Below, one piece after another: positions 8,046-17,141 of a stretch of 64,000 nt of DNA. The notes beneath the pieces were generated by a model. The model did not search any database. It was not told where the DNA came from and saw nothing but the letters and a program-made list of their open reading frames with translations. Source of the DNA: Ruminococcus sp. AM36-2AA (GTDB taxonomy: Bacteria; Bacillota; Clostridia; Lachnospirales; Lachnospiraceae); NCBI RefSeq assembly GCF_003461955.1, contig NZ_QTYB01000009.1, positions 122,067 through 186,066 of the forward strand, read 5' to 3'. The translations under genes and the position numbers were made by a program. Each line of letters opens with the position of its first letter. Within the stretch, counting starts at the first letter, position 1.

Positions 8046-9458
8046 TTACCGCTGGCCGTGGTCTTTTTCTTTTTCAACATCCTGTTCTACCTCCATTTTC
8101 AGCACTCGATCTACATTCGCTTTTGCAGTCAAAAGCTCCCTCATTTCTTCACGGGAGCGCCGATACTCGGAATAAGTCTTTTTCTTTTCTTCCAGCAATT
8201 TTGCGTACTCTGTCTGTAACTCTTTGACCTTTGGCAGCTTCTTGACGCCCATCTCATCAAAGGCATTCTTAGCAGCCTGGTGGAGCAGAATTTCTTCCTC
8301 ATGTTCCTCCCGGAATTTCTTAGAGTAACCCGCCTTGCGGTATGCCACATAGACCTCACGGGTCTTGGCATAATTTACGATGTGAGTACGCAGAACAGCG
8401 ATCTCTGCCATGCGCTTTTCAGCCGCTTTGATCTGCGCCGAAAGTTCATTGTGATGTGCCGTGGCAGCCGCAGCCTTTTTTTCCAAAACCGCATACTCCA
8501 GCAGATTGTTCTCTGACAGGTAATTCATGGTCTGCGCCATTTGTTTCAGATTAAAAACTTTAACCCATCGCGTATAGCCAGCACCTTTTCCAGCCTGCAA
8601 TTTTGCCTGAATGTCCACCAGCAGATTGACCTTCGGCGGCTCTGCCTGTGTGATTGTTTTCTTTCGCGGGGTATGTGCTTTCTTCCCTAAGAGAACTGCC
8701 CGCAAATCTTCCAATCCATATCCTTCGCCCAGACTGTCCATGCGGGCGGCTTTCTCCCAACCAGAGAGCTTCAGTCGATACGATTTTCCGCGCTTTGAGA
8801 CTTCACAACCATACTCTTGCAACAGCTTCAGCAGTTCTTCAAAGTCAGCAGGACTTTGTGATAATGCGTTGTCAATCGCCACACGAAGCAGCTCTCGGTG
8901 AGAGGGCTTTGCCTGATCGCCCAGCCATTTGTTATAGCTCTTTCCGTGAAGTTTCGGATTCTCTACAATGGACAGTCCATTCTCAATACAGATGGTGTCA
9001 CTTAGCCGACGAACCGCCTTGGTACTGCCCCAAAAATTGCGGAACTTCCGGTCATATTCTAAGCTGACCGATGACCAGATAATGTGATTATGAATGTGCG
9101 ACTTGTCTATGTGAGTGCAGACCACAAAGGCATGATTGCCTTTAGTAAAACGCTTTGCAAATTCTACGCCCAGCCGGTTTGCTTCTTCCGGGGTAATCTC
9201 ACCAGGGCGGAAGGACTGGCGCACATGATAGGCAATCACATCATCTGTGCCACGCACTCGTCCGGTAGCGGCAATGTACTGTCGCTTTGCCAGAAGGAAC
9301 TCCGCATCCGCAGTCCGGCTATCACACGCATAGCCGGTAATGAGCCTGCCGTTATCTGTTTTCTTTGGATTGGCCACATAGTCGATGATGTCACTGATCG
9401 CCCGACTCTCTGTGCGGCCTTTGCCGACATGAAGCGGCATGATTCTTGTAGTTGCCAT
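8046..9458 (-). CDS. MobP-type relaxase of the ICE
   Basis: A 470-residue relaxase/mobilization nuclease. After the start MATTRIMPLHVGKG, the N-terminal half carries the three-histidine metal site in HIDKSHIHNHIIW (about residue 125), typical of the MobA/VirD2 relaxase family. The C-terminal half is rich in charged helices, with a likely coiled coil (LEEKKKTYSEYRRSREEM). The family nicks oriT and stays covalently bound to the transferred strand. The start is weakly supported by GAGGG upstream; longer in-frame starts lie in the preceding YodL frame. It is the last ICE gene before the cargo. Confidence 0.88.
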   Translation of the reverse strand: MATTRIMPLHVGKGRTESRAISDIIDYVANPKKTDNGRLITGYACDSRTADAEFLLAKRQYIAATGRVRGTDDVIAYHVRQSFRPGEITPEEANRLGVEFAKRFTKGNHAFVVCTHIDKSHIHNHIIWSSVSLEYDRKFRNFWGSTKAVRRLSDTICIENGLSIVENPKLHGKSYNKWLGDQAKPSHRELLRVAIDNALSQSPADFEELLKLLQEYGCEVSKRGKSYRLKLSGWEKAARMDSLGEGYGLEDLRAVLLGKKAHTPRKKTITQAEPPKVNLLVDIQAKLQAGKGAGYTRWVKVFNLKQMAQTMNYLSENNLLEYAVLEKKAAAATAHHNELSAQIKAAEKRMAEIAVLRTHIVNYAKTREVYVAYRKAGYSKKFREEHEEEILLHQAAKNAFDEMGVKKLPKVKELQTEYAKLLEEKKKTYSEYRRSREEMRELLTAKANVDRVLKMEVEQDVEKEKDHGQR

Positions 9459-9825
9459 AAAAAGCCCTCGTATCAATGGAAAGTCTGGTATCGGAGGAAC
9501 TTTTGATTGCGAGAAATTCTGGAATGATGATAAAACCATCTTTGTTGACATAGTAAGCTGTGGTTTTTCCATCGTCGGTGATGACAATCATATCACTGCA
9601 ACCGATGGAATGACCTTTGAAATTCTTCGGTCATTGCTTCTGCAAGCGTGTTTTAATGTCAGCCGGAGTTTCCCCCGGCTGGATTCTTCCAATATACACC
9701 TGCTGATAGTTTTCTATCTGAACTGTTCTTCCTTCGCTTTTCAGTTTCTCGTAAGAACGAAAACGGACATCCCTATACTCTGAGGTATCTTTTACCTGAT
9801 ATACTGCACACTGACTTGTACTCAT
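9391..9825 (-). pseudogene. YodL-domain protein broken by one in-frame stop
   Basis: The frame opens with MSTSQCAVYQVKDTSEYR, runs to IKTRLQKQ, meets TGA at 9631-9633, and continues in the same frame with PKNFKGHSIGCSDMIVIT and AYYVNKDGFIIIPEFL. The two halves together form a YodL-like domain; the same fold is recognisable inside the giant protein next door (GHSLSVSDVIVI, AYYVDSFGFQELPEF). A single CGA-to-TGA change would explain the stop. The 3' end overlaps the relaxase start by 68 bases. The upstream half may still be made as a 64-residue peptide. Confidence 0.65.
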
Positions 9826-10073
9826 TCTTCTTCCTCCTCTTCCAGTTCCATTTTATAATCTTCCAGATCCATAAGAAAAATCTCATACCCTTCATCACTC
9901 ATGCAGAACAGTTTTCTTATGGTATTGCAGACAAGACCAATCATATCCGCATCGCCTTTTAAAAAAGGAATGATATGGTCGATTGCCTCCATCGTGTCAT
10001 TTCTGTTTCCTTTATCAAACATTGCGGTTACTAAACATTCATCCGCATCAAAATTCATCGCCAGATCCATCAT
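9822..10073 (-). CDS. TTRAP-like transposon-transfer assisting protein
   Basis: An 83-residue acidic protein ending in a run of glutamates. The layout, MNFDADECLVTAMFDKGNRN then a helical region and MSDEGYEIFLMDLEDY, resembles the TTRAP family found in Tn1549/CTn elements between the ArdC-like giant protein and the relaxase. Its start overlaps the stop of the giant gene by four bases, and its stop overlaps the YodL frame start by four bases, so it is translationally coupled on both sides. Biochemical function is unknown. Confidence 0.6.
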   Translation of the reverse strand: MMDLAMNFDADECLVTAMFDKGNRNDTMEAIDHIIPFLKGDADMIGLVCNTIRKLFCMSDEGYEIFLMDLEDYKMELEEEEEE

Positions 10074-13000
10074 AATTCCACCTCTCCTTTCTTATGTGTC
10101 TTGGATTTTTCTGTTGTCTTATTCTGCTCCTGTGCTTTTGCCTTTGCCTGAAAATCTTTTAAAGACTGCAGCACAGACTTCTTCACTTCACCTTTTGCTC
10201 TGCTTGCAGGTTCCGCCTTTTGTGTCTGGCTCTGACTTACAGATACCGGTTCCTGCTTTGCCCTTCTGTCTGCCGTAACCGCAGAAGGTTTCTGTCCACT
10301 TCCTATTACTGTTTCTGCCGTATGTTCCGTTTCCTTTACCCTTCCATGCTTTTCATCCAGATACTTTTCCATGTCTGCGATTGCTTTCTGCACCAGAGAG
10401 CTTTCTTTATAGTGAGGAATCATATCTATCAAATCACGCCGTATCCGGTCTGCACTCATCAACTCATATTCTCCGGAATAATTTTCATCACCATCTTGCA
10501 GATCAAATCCGATTCCTTTAATCCCATGCAGTCTCTCTGCTGGGATACTCTCATATATTTTAATGGCTTCTTCTAAAGTGAGGTTGTTATGGTACTCTCC
10601 CATGACCGGAAACTCCATGCACTCTGCGACATAAAAACTGATCGTGGCTTCTGGCTGTTCCTGCTCCGGCTGTTTGTCAAAAATAGAAAATCGCTCTGTA
10701 TCTTCCAGACGGAAAAGTAAAGAACGGGCAGTTATAACATCGCTGTCTATATCGGATTCCTCGGATACCTCAAGCAGCCAGTCCTTGATAGTTTCTGTTT
10801 TCTTATTCAAAATATCCTCCGTGAGTTTTTCCACCTGTTCTTCTCTATTTTCAACTGTATCGTTATACTCATAGGTATCAACGTCATAGCTAAAATTATC
10901 CAGGTCCACAGCGAGCTTTTTAATCTCCTGCTGGTCAAGATATTTTTCGGATTCTTTTATATACTCTGCCAGAGTAATTCGCTCCTCTGCAATCGGGTTA
11001 ATATCCACCTTAATTCCTGCCATCGCTATACCAGATTCATTTAAGGCATTGAAAAAGCTATCTTCTCGAATATCACCTTTATAGGAAAGAACCACATCAA
11101 GGTCAGAATCTTCCCGGTAAAGGTCTTGTCTGCTTCTGGAACCATACACTCTTGCAGCAAGCAGCTCTACCTCCTGTTCCATTCCCATATCTTCTAATAC
11201 TGCCTGTGCATGATACAAGACACCTCTTTCAACATCTGCCCTGCTCAGACTGTTTAATGCCAGTTCATTTCTTCCAATCTCAGAAGTCGCACGAAGTTCC
11301 CCCTCCTGCAATAAATCTTTAGAGTGCTGGATCGTCATTTCTTCAAATTCTTTATAATCCACTTTGACACATTCCAGGTCATCCATTCTTTCACTTTTAA
11401 GGATTTCATAAGCAGCTTCCTGAATAGATGCGTCTGGATTATCATAATCACCACCCTGGATTTCATGCAGATCAGAGTCATAAAAAATAAACGAATATCC
11501 TTCTTCTGTTGCCTGTATGGTCAGATACCCTTTACTCCTGGTAAACTGCATTGCGATTCCTTCATAGGTTTGCATTGCTTCTTCCCTGCGAAATCCTTCA
11601 AAAATACTTGCCGGGCAGTTCTTTTCTAATTGTATCCGCTGTATCTGTTCTTCCTGAACTTCTTCCACATCTGCCATCAGATCTTCGTAATCCACTACTT
11701 TTGCATCTTCCAGTGAGTACCCTTTATCTTCTAAAATATCACTGGCAGCTTCATCTACATAGCTTGTCGGATTGTCATAGATTCCTCCATCATCCTCCTG
11801 ATAATCTTCATTATAAAATGTATAGTCATAGCCATCTTCTGCGGTCTGGATTGTAAAGTATTGTTTTCCAATCTGATATGCAATCTGTACCTCATTCCAG
11901 TCCAGCATGTTTTCCATTTTATTTACCGCTTCATATATTTCTGGATTCAGCCACCCTCCGATCTGTTCATACGCATGGGTAAGCCGATCTATTCCGTTTT
12001 CACATCGGATGAAATCCATGCTTTCCTGCATTGTTTCCGTATTCTGGATACCAAGCACTTTTTCCTGATGATTGGGCAAACGTAAATACTCCTGCATCGC
12101 TTCATCCAGTGATTCATACCGGTTTACTTTTACTACACCTTCTGCATTTACATCTTCCATCACATAAAAATTATCAACGTAATGGATCTCTGGCATTTTC
12201 AACTTTATGCCTTCTGGCAGCTGCACCTCACTGACTGCATGGAAATTAAACCGGACATCCGTTCCAGATTCATTTTTTCCTTCCATCGTTTCTTCCCAGG
12301 TATCTTTCTGTACTGCCTGTATTTCTTCGATTGTAAGTGTCTGTCCACTCCGCAGGGTTACAGCAGAATCTTTCGGGAATTCCGACAAATCATAGAGTGT
12401 TGTTCCATTTTCCTGCAAATATTCTGATACAGCTTCTAACGCTCCTGCATCAAACCCATTCCACAAGTCCTCCGCTACAAGCTGTCCATTTTCCGCTACG
12501 ATAATGCCTGCCACATCGGAGCCAAATTCATCATGTTCCATTAAGAAAAACTTCTCCCCGGCATATTCCTTTTCATCAACCGTATGCCATGTCCCGTTAT
12601 GTCCTTCTGCTTCATACCCTCTTGTCTCTGCCGTGATCGTCACTTCGTTTTCTCCTATCGCCTGTTCTATCCTCTGCATCCGGATCTCAGCTCTTGCCAT
12701 GTCGATAAACCCATCTAAAACTGCCGGGTGGCTTTCGATCACATAATCCAGGTTCAGATTTCTGCCCCGGCTGATATTTTCCGGGACTTCGATATGCTCC
12801 GCCCAGTCTTTGTTCTGTCTGGAAAATCTTCCATCATGGGAAAGTTCACGGATGGTATTTGCCATAACAAAATTCATACGTTCTTCCCCGAAGCGTTCCA
12901 CGACTTCTTTTGCCGCATCCTGCTTTAAGTGCAGCCCGTCAAAATTCTCCCGGACGGCTTCTTCGATTGCTTTCTTACAGTCCAGGTTTAACTTTCTGGA

Positions 13001-15430
13001 ATCCAGATAAGCATCCACATCCCGTTCTCCCATTGCCTGTTCCAATGTTCCTTTATAAACTGGCGGATATGCCCTGACGGAATTATGTTCCAGCATGTTC
13101 ATTCTCTGCTGGACAAACTCCGGAAGTTCCTGAAATCCAAAAGAATCTACATAATAGGCTGTGATCTCTGCACCCCTGTTTATCACGATCACATCACTTA
13201 CCGATAAGGAATGGCCACGGAAATCTTCCGGTCGGTCAATGTTAAAGCGTTCAAATATATTGTCTAACGTCATCGTTGGCATCCACGGTGCTGCATAAAC
13301 CATCCTGTAATCCTTTCCGTCAATGGTATAGCCCAGACTCTTTGCGGATTCCATTCCCATAAACTGATAAGTATGCTCATCTCCGGTATCCATCTGATAA
13401 ATGGCAAACCTTCCGCTTTCTCCATGCAGAAGAAGTGTCTCATCAATCTTTTCTGCACTCTGCTGTACCAGTGCTTCCTGTTTTGTAGCAGATATTTCTC
13501 TCTCTTTCTGCACTTCCCATTCTGTTTCTGTGATTCCAAAGATACCGTCATATCCAAGGATCTCACTTTCCGTCTCCACAAGCATCTGTTCTGCCCGTTG
13601 TGGATTCTCTGGATTTCCGTGTAAGATATAAATTTCTGCCCCTACACGGTACAGTTCATATGCCCGGTCTTTCGTAAGCGGGAGCATATGGTCTAACTGA
13701 ATTCCTGCCTCGTGCATTTCCGTAAAACCGATCATGCCATCCGGGAAATTGTCAATCTGTGCCTGTGTTTCATTCATAAGGCTTCTCGTATATTCACTTC
13801 CCGGTCTGCGGATTGCGGTCATCATACGGTTCACCAGTCCAAGCACTTCGTCTTTGTCATCCATCTTATATGCAAAATTCACAATAAGATTTCTCTGGGA
13901 ATCTGTGAAATTTCCTGTATTTGCAGCTTCTGCCGTTTCAATCAGACGGTGAGCATACTGCATGGCTGTTTCTTCTACAATCTCCGGTTCTTTCACTGGG
14001 AAGTTTGCCCTTGCTGCCTGGATTACTTCATACACTAGCTTTGAACCGGCTTCATCGTAAGATTCCCTCATGTCCCATACCAGGTCATTCAGTCTTTCCA
14101 CCCGTCCGGGGAAAGTTTCTGCATATTCATTTACAAATGCCTTTTCTTCTTCCGAAAAAATATTTCTTGGAAACTCTGCTTTATGCACCAACATCTCTGC
14201 CTGCTCTTTCGGAGAAAGGTCAGAAAAATAAGTAACGCCTGTGTCAGCATCATATTCCACATCATAAAAATCAATCGGATAATTCTCTCCGTGTCCACTG
14301 CTGTCATAGAGTGGTGTGACGGCAGCACCTTTTTCCTCCAGAAAACTTTCCAGTGGTTTCTCATTCTCCTCTATCTCACCACTTTCCAGAAGGCGGACGT
14401 ATTCCCCCACATTCTGCTCTAACTGTTCCCTGCTCATGTTTTCGATCAGGTCATAAGTAAACTCGGAACCCATGCTGCCTGAAAGATGCAGGATCAAATC
14501 TTCCTTATGGAAGGTATCCCGCACCGATCTTTCCATTTCCAGTTCGTGCATCTGTGTCTCGATATTCTCAATGACTTCTGCAGACGTTTTCCGGATGGTA
14601 TCCATAGATGCCCGGAGTGCTTTCATATCCTTGCTCTCACACCAGCTGGCAATATAGGTAAAAGAGTATTCTGAAGTATCCAAACCAAAGTGATTGCAGA
14701 CAATATAGGCAATACTTTCTGCTTCTACTTCTTTTGTTGTCCGGTCTTTTAAAATTCCTTCCGCATCCATTACCTCCCGGTCATGCAGCAATGCATGGCT
14801 TACTTCGTGTACTCCGGTTTTCATGGTCTGAAGATTACTCATATCTTCCTGAATTGCAATATACTTTTCTGTCTGATGATAATAGCCTTTTGCTTCCCCT
14901 TCTATTTCCATCATGCGGATTGGCACAGGAGAAATGTTCTGCAATGCTTCCATAAATGTGTCATAAAACTGTACACTCCCGGTAAGTTCCGATACTTCCA
15001 GCTCTGCAATCGGCTCTCCCTCTGTCTGGCTGACATCAAATACCGTTGTCACACGGAACCTTGGAATGACCATCTCCACGATCTCTGTTTCCGGCTGACC
15101 GTCATCCCCGATCACCGGCTCTTTTGTTACAGGGTCAATCTTTTCAATCTCCTGTTTCTCACGGATGGGTGCCGGTGCGATGATCTGGATTCCTTTTTCC
15201 CCACGTTTTACATGGCGGTTAAACTTCTTCTGCCACGCCTGATACCCTGCCACCAGAGTAGCCTCCGGTTTCTGCATGGTGATCAGAAGGGTGTTATTAA
15301 AACTGTAATTATGGAACTTGGACATGGTATTCAGATATTCCGTATACCGTTCCGAAGTAAAAATCTCTTTTACGCCCTGTTCCAGCCGTTCCGATATTTC
15401 CTTTAACTGTTTCTCTATATTATTTGCCAT
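10070..15430 (-). CDS. Giant multidomain protein: ArdC-type, zinc peptidase-like, YodL, nucleotidyltransferase
   Basis: A 1786-residue cytoplasmic protein. Residues 1-150 match the ArdC-like single-strand binding domain (YSFNNTLLITMQ, GYQAWQKKFNRHVKRGEKGI). Around 208-240 is HEVSHALLH followed by EVEAESIAYIV, an intact HExxH zinc peptidase signature. Near residue 780 is a YodL segment (GHSLSVSDVIVI). Around 1425-1440, VYGSRSRQDLYREDSDLDV has the GS and DxD residues of a MntA-like nucleotidyltransferase. The C-terminus is polar and low-complexity. ArdC proteins protect incoming single-stranded DNA. AAAAGGAGG precedes the start. It lies between the helicase remnant and TTRAP. Confidence 0.8.
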   Translation of the reverse strand: MANNIEKQLKEISERLEQGVKEIFTSERYTEYLNTMSKFHNYSFNNTLLITMQKPEATLVAGYQAWQKKFNRHVKRGEKGIQIIAPAPIREKQEIEKIDPVTKEPVIGDDGQPETEIVEMVIPRFRVTTVFDVSQTEGEPIAELEVSELTGSVQFYDTFMEALQNISPVPIRMMEIEGEAKGYYHQTEKYIAIQEDMSNLQTMKTGVHEVSHALLHDREVMDAEGILKDRTTKEVEAESIAYIVCNHFGLDTSEYSFTYIASWCESKDMKALRASMDTIRKTSAEVIENIETQMHELEMERSVRDTFHKEDLILHLSGSMGSEFTYDLIENMSREQLEQNVGEYVRLLESGEIEENEKPLESFLEEKGAAVTPLYDSSGHGENYPIDFYDVEYDADTGVTYFSDLSPKEQAEMLVHKAEFPRNIFSEEEKAFVNEYAETFPGRVERLNDLVWDMRESYDEAGSKLVYEVIQAARANFPVKEPEIVEETAMQYAHRLIETAEAANTGNFTDSQRNLIVNFAYKMDDKDEVLGLVNRMMTAIRRPGSEYTRSLMNETQAQIDNFPDGMIGFTEMHEAGIQLDHMLPLTKDRAYELYRVGAEIYILHGNPENPQRAEQMLVETESEILGYDGIFGITETEWEVQKEREISATKQEALVQQSAEKIDETLLLHGESGRFAIYQMDTGDEHTYQFMGMESAKSLGYTIDGKDYRMVYAAPWMPTMTLDNIFERFNIDRPEDFRGHSLSVSDVIVINRGAEITAYYVDSFGFQELPEFVQQRMNMLEHNSVRAYPPVYKGTLEQAMGERDVDAYLDSRKLNLDCKKAIEEAVRENFDGLHLKQDAAKEVVERFGEERMNFVMANTIRELSHDGRFSRQNKDWAEHIEVPENISRGRNLNLDYVIESHPAVLDGFIDMARAEIRMQRIEQAIGENEVTITAETRGYEAEGHNGTWHTVDEKEYAGEKFFLMEHDEFGSDVAGIIVAENGQLVAEDLWNGFDAGALEAVSEYLQENGTTLYDLSEFPKDSAVTLRSGQTLTIEEIQAVQKDTWEETMEGKNESGTDVRFNFHAVSEVQLPEGIKLKMPEIHYVDNFYVMEDVNAEGVVKVNRYESLDEAMQEYLRLPNHQEKVLGIQNTETMQESMDFIRCENGIDRLTHAYEQIGGWLNPEIYEAVNKMENMLDWNEVQIAYQIGKQYFTIQTAEDGYDYTFYNEDYQEDDGGIYDNPTSYVDEAASDILEDKGYSLEDAKVVDYEDLMADVEEVQEEQIQRIQLEKNCPASIFEGFRREEAMQTYEGIAMQFTRSKGYLTIQATEEGYSFIFYDSDLHEIQGGDYDNPDASIQEAAYEILKSERMDDLECVKVDYKEFEEMTIQHSKDLLQEGELRATSEIGRNELALNSLSRADVERGVLYHAQAVLEDMGMEQEVELLAARVYGSRSRQDLYREDSDLDVVLSYKGDIREDSFFNALNESGIAMAGIKVDINPIAEERITLAEYIKESEKYLDQQEIKKLAVDLDNFSYDVDTYEYNDTVENREEQVEKLTEDILNKKTETIKDWLLEVSEESDIDSDVITARSLLFRLEDTERFSIFDKQPEQEQPEATISFYVAECMEFPVMGEYHNNLTLEEAIKIYESIPAERLHGIKGIGFDLQDGDENYSGEYELMSADRIRRDLIDMIPHYKESSLVQKAIADMEKYLDEKHGRVKETEHTAETVIGSGQKPSAVTADRRAKQEPVSVSQSQTQKAEPASRAKGEVKKSVLQSLKDFQAKAKAQEQNKTTEKSKTHKKGEVEL

Positions 15431-15487
15431 AAAACAAATCCTCCTTTTGGATTTCTCCCGCCAGAAAATATCCTGACGGGAAACTTT

Positions 15488-16429
15488 TTATAACTCCTGT
15501 TCGTGTTTCTTCTTTGCTGATTTCTGCACAGTCGGCTGCTGTGGTGCGTTTTGCTGTGCTTTTTCCTGCTTTAAGCGTTCCAGAATAGATGGCTTATGGA
15601 TTCTGTCTGCTGTTTCCGGAAGTTCTTTTTCTTCTACAGCATCCCTGCTATCTGTGCTACTTCCTTCTCTGCCAATATCCTCATCTGCCATAATCGTCTC
15701 ATTGCCCTTTTCATCCATGTTCAGCAGAGCATTTAACTCGGATAACCGTTCCATCTTTTCATTCAGTTCTTCTTCTTTCGGGAATGGTTTCTTTACCTCT
15801 TCCTGTGCCGTAGCAAGCTGCTGTTGTACAGTTTCCAATTTCTGCTCACTTTCCGTCAGCTTCCTGTCGATAGAAGAAAGGGTGTTATGGATACGCTGCA
15901 TATTTCCTACCGGGTCTTTTCCAATCTCCAGCTTATAAGAGCATTTTCCTTTGATCGTCAATTCAAACGCATTGGAGAACATATTGTAGGAAGCAGATAA
16001 CGTAAACCCATGATATTCCCCGATCTTTCCACCGGTGCTGACGGTTTTTAACCCTGCACAGGCAGCGATCAACGCTTCGCCTGCTTCTTTCTTATCTTCA
16101 TAAAGGACATTCCCTACCGTCATGGCAAACGTGTCATTATCCTGTAAATCCACGCTTTTTACTACCTGGGAATCTATCTGCATCCCGGCAATCCGCTCTT
16201 TCAATGCACTGATCTGTACCGGGAAATTCTTTGCAATATCGGATTCCAAACGGTAAATCTGACTGGTGTGGTTTGCCTTTAGAAGTTTCAGCTTACTCAC
16301 CTGCACATCCAGATCCATTTTTTCCTTAATGTACGGATTGCCTGTGGCAAGTGCCTTGATTTCCGCATAGGATAGTTCCTCATAGCCGCCATTCTCTTTG
16401 ATATATACCTTTCTTGGTGCATATTTCAC
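15488..16429 (-). pseudogene. C-terminal piece of the split helicase, fused to a foreign N-terminus
   Basis: From ALATGNPYIKEKMDLDVQ onward this is the C-terminal region of the Tn1549-type methylase-helicase, with a coiled coil and the end domain GGKIGEYHGFTLSAS. Its first 24 or so residues (VKYAPRKVYIKENGGYEEL) instead match the start of a sigma-70-like regulatory protein of tetracycline-resistance transposons. The switch happens at ELSYAE, a stretch plausible in both proteins. A GTG start with TGGAGG upstream could still drive translation of about 313 residues. It is the downstream half of the gene at 19781-26560; the tet(O/W/O) insert separates them. Confidence 0.75.
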
Positions 16430-16870
16430 CGCATTGTCCTCCAATCTGAATTTTTGAAATGTAAAAATCCAGATGGAGTGGCGGGGAACGGCAATGCACA
16501 TCAGAAGCAGCCCTGCGGCGTATTCCGATAAAAAACGACAAAAGAAAAACCGCAAAGGCTCTGTGACCTCTACGGTTATAGGAAATACTAATTCCGTTGT
16601 ATGGAGATTGTACTTCTACCTTCATGGTGAGAAGTACCGCTGCACTGGCAGAGATTTTTTTAACTGGCTTCCTGCCATTCCCTGATATGCTATGTATAGA
16701 TAAACTTTGCTTTATATAAGCAGATGGACAACCGCCCGAAAAAAGGAACATAAAAACCCTCCAAATTTAAAAGCAAATTCAGAGGGTAATTTAGGGTATA
16801 ACAAAATAACCCACCCGAATATCGTTTTTTTTATTTGGTGAGTTTGTTCTTTCAAATACTAAACAAAAAG
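16430..16870. other. Insert-derived stretch without a convincing gene
   Basis: This stretch lies between the chimeric helicase remnant and the tet terminator. Minus-strand frames exist (one reads MKVEVQSPYNGISISYNRRG) but change character, lack a domain and overlap each other. It most likely is the upstream region of the sigma-like gene whose first codons are fused to the helicase remnant. I see no RNA gene or intact protein here. Confidence 0.4.
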
Positions 16871-16909
16871 AGCCGATGATTTGTGAATTGTTCCACAATT
16901 TCATCGGCT
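16871..16909 (-). terminator. Rho-independent terminator of the tet(O/W/O)-KTR unit
   Basis: AGCCGATGA pairs with TCATCGGCT, with an inner TTGTG/CACAA stem. On the minus strand it is followed by CTTTTTGTTT. It starts eight bases after the KTR stop codon. Confidence 0.8.
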
Positions 16910-16916
16910 CTGCGTC

Positions 16917-17090
16917 TTAAGCGTCTGGCTCTTTGATGACAGTTATCTTCAAGTTGTCAACTTTAATCAATCTTTCTTGTCTGCATTTTGGACAATAAAG
17001 AGGATAATTCTTCAAAACAGTGTCCTTCCTAATTTTATTACGGGTTTTGCTCCCACAAACAGGACACAATATCCATTCGCATTTCATCAT
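16917..17090 (-). CDS. Cysteine-rich KTR-domain protein
   Basis: A 57-residue protein, MMKCEWILCPVCGSKTRNKI, then YCPKCRQERLI, ending VIKEPDA. Two CPxC pairs form a zinc-ribbon-like fold, with the KTR triplet next to the first pair, which defines the Cys_rich_KTR family. It is regularly found just downstream of ribosomal-protection tet genes. It begins about 50 bases after the tet(O/W/O) stop and ends before a strong terminator, so it is co-transcribed with tet. Its function is unknown; the second of the two starting ATGs is equally possible. Confidence 0.8.
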   Translation of the reverse strand: MMKCEWILCPVCGSKTRNKIRKDTVLKNYPLYCPKCRQERLIKVDNLKITVIKEPDA

Positions 17091-17141
17091 AATTAGTTTC
17101 TAATCCTTTCAAATCTCATTTTATACGACTTTCGCAAGCTG

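Noticed and set aside
7868..8080. A 70-codon minus-strand frame after the relaxase (MLKKKKTTASGKLVLVK)
   Set aside because: It overlaps the relaxase end and runs through several inverted repeats; its text has no domain and no good ribosome site.
16380..16751. A 123-codon minus-strand frame beside the tet terminator
   Set aside because: It overlaps the better supported helicase remnant in another frame, and its composition changes abruptly along the length.
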